Shown piece after piece: positions 12,817 through 13,363 of a stretch of 13,363 bases of DNA (the stretch's first letter is position 1; each line of letters starts with the position of its first letter). The notes below the pieces were generated by a model. The model was not told where the DNA came from. It searched no databases and worked only from the letters and a program-made list of their open reading frames with translations. The position numbers and the translations under genes were made by a program. Location of the stretch: the NCBI GenBank assembly GCA_034666705.1, contig JAXDLH010000177.1, positions 1 through 13,363 on the forward strand, written 5' to 3'. The DNA comes from JAXDLH01 sp034666705 (GTDB lineage: Bacteria > Chloroflexota > UBA6077 > SHYK01).

Positions 12817-13363
12817 ATGAATCCAGGCGGACTCGCAGGCCTTCCCGCGCGCGCCGGCCGCGCGCTGTGCGCCCTCACGCTCGCCGCCGCGGCGGTGGCC
12901 CTGCCACTCAGCAGCACGCCGGCAAGCGCCAGCGGGCCCGTTCTACCGCCGATTCCACCATTTGGCATTGTGGTGTACTTGCTGCCGGGCATCGTCGAGG
13001 GGCAGCCGCTCAACCGGGCGATCATCGGCGGCTTCAGCGATCCGAACTGCGCGAGTGCGCCGGGCGGCGTCGCCAACTACGTTGGAACCATCGACTGGGG
13101 CGATGGCACGACGAGCCAGGCCGAGTTCGGTGGCAACTGCACGGCGACCAGCGTCCAAGGTAGTCATACCTACGCCGACGAGCGGACGGATGTCGTAATC
13201 AGTGTGTACGTGACGTACAGCGCAGCTCCCGTCCACCGGGGCTTCGGCGTGGGCCAGAAGTTCAATGTGGGCGAGGGCGACGTGTTTGCCGGGACCGGCG
13301 GCGGCACGCTGCACGTGGTCGAGGGCACGGCGCTGAGCAACGTGCAGTTGGGGGTGTTCACCA
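12817..13363 (+). CDS. Secreted protein with PKD/Ig-like repeats (3' truncated by window edge)
   Basis: The frame is open from ATG 12817 to the last base (182 full codons, no stop), with GGAGG (12803-12807) nine bases upstream. The N-terminus has an Arg-containing start, a hydrophobic stretch (LCALTLAAAAVALPL) and a likely signal peptidase site after ASA at residue 38. The mature part has 'GIVEGQPLNRAIIGGFSDP' followed by 'YVGTIDWGDGTTSQ' (92-97 is the PKD-type WGDG motif) and 'GSHTYAD' (115-121). A second repeat starts at 'LHVVEGTALSNVQLGVFT' (about 165-182), so tandem Ig-like domains probably continue beyond the edge. Two cysteines (78, 108) may form a disulphide in the first domain. Such proteins are extracellular adhesion or binding proteins; no catalytic domain is visible here. 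Confidence 0.85.
   Translation, partial: MNPGGLAGLPARAGRALCALTLAAAAVALPLSSTPASASGPVLPPIPPFGIVVYLLPGIVEGQPLNRAIIGGFSDPNCASAPGGVANYVGTIDWGDGTTSQAEFGGNCTATSVQGSHTYADERTDVVISVYVTYSAAPVHRGFGVGQKFNVGEGDVFAGTGGGTLHVVEGTALSNVQLGVFT

Overview
The window comes from a GC-rich bacterial chromosome, most likely a member of the Chloroflexota. That assignment is an inference: the evidence is the high GC content with strong third-position bias, the Pro/Thr-rich linkers (TPTPTAT, TPTHTPNPT) in a large secreted protein, the many small palindromic intergenic repeats, and the mix of gene families. No rRNA, tRNA, CRISPR array, insertion sequence or phage gene was found.

Layout, left to right: (i) the 3' end of a DUF35/OB-fold gene (1-245, +) converges on a DUF1697 gene (382-939, -). 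(ii) A lone receiver-domain response regulator (1223-1612, +) converges on an OmpR-type response regulator (1950-2633, -); neither has a kinase nearby. (iii) A 621-bp divergent gap (2634-3254) holds several symmetric motifs and leads into a 1085-residue secreted metzincin-type metalloprotease (3255-6512, +), which ends at a textbook intrinsic terminator. (iv) An MFS transporter (6642-7856, +) has its own extended -10 promoter and converges on a DUF3052 protein with an extra N-terminal domain (7991-8608, -). (v) An L-2-hydroxyglutarate oxidase-like flavoenzyme (8804-10006, +) converges on a DUF433-DUF5615 toxin-antitoxin pair (10143-10935, -). (vi) A DedA membrane protein (11090-11701, +) converges on a class II aldolase/decarboxylase (11837-12565, -). 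(vii) Divergently from the aldolase, a secreted protein with PKD/Ig-like repeats (12817 to the right edge, +) starts behind a strong sigma70-type promoter with a perfect palindrome at the expected start site.

The genes look like mostly independent single-gene transcription units rather than a pathway; only the toxin-antitoxin pair is a clear operon. The most distinctive structure is between genes. All five convergent gene ends carry a repeat or inverted repeat: three hold one palindrome family with a CCCTGAAGGG-type core, one holds a PFESLRANG-type palindrome plus a 25-27 bp tandem repeat, and one holds two unrelated inverted repeats. Four of these five gaps are 134-136 bp long. The divergent gaps instead hold operator-like symmetric motifs.
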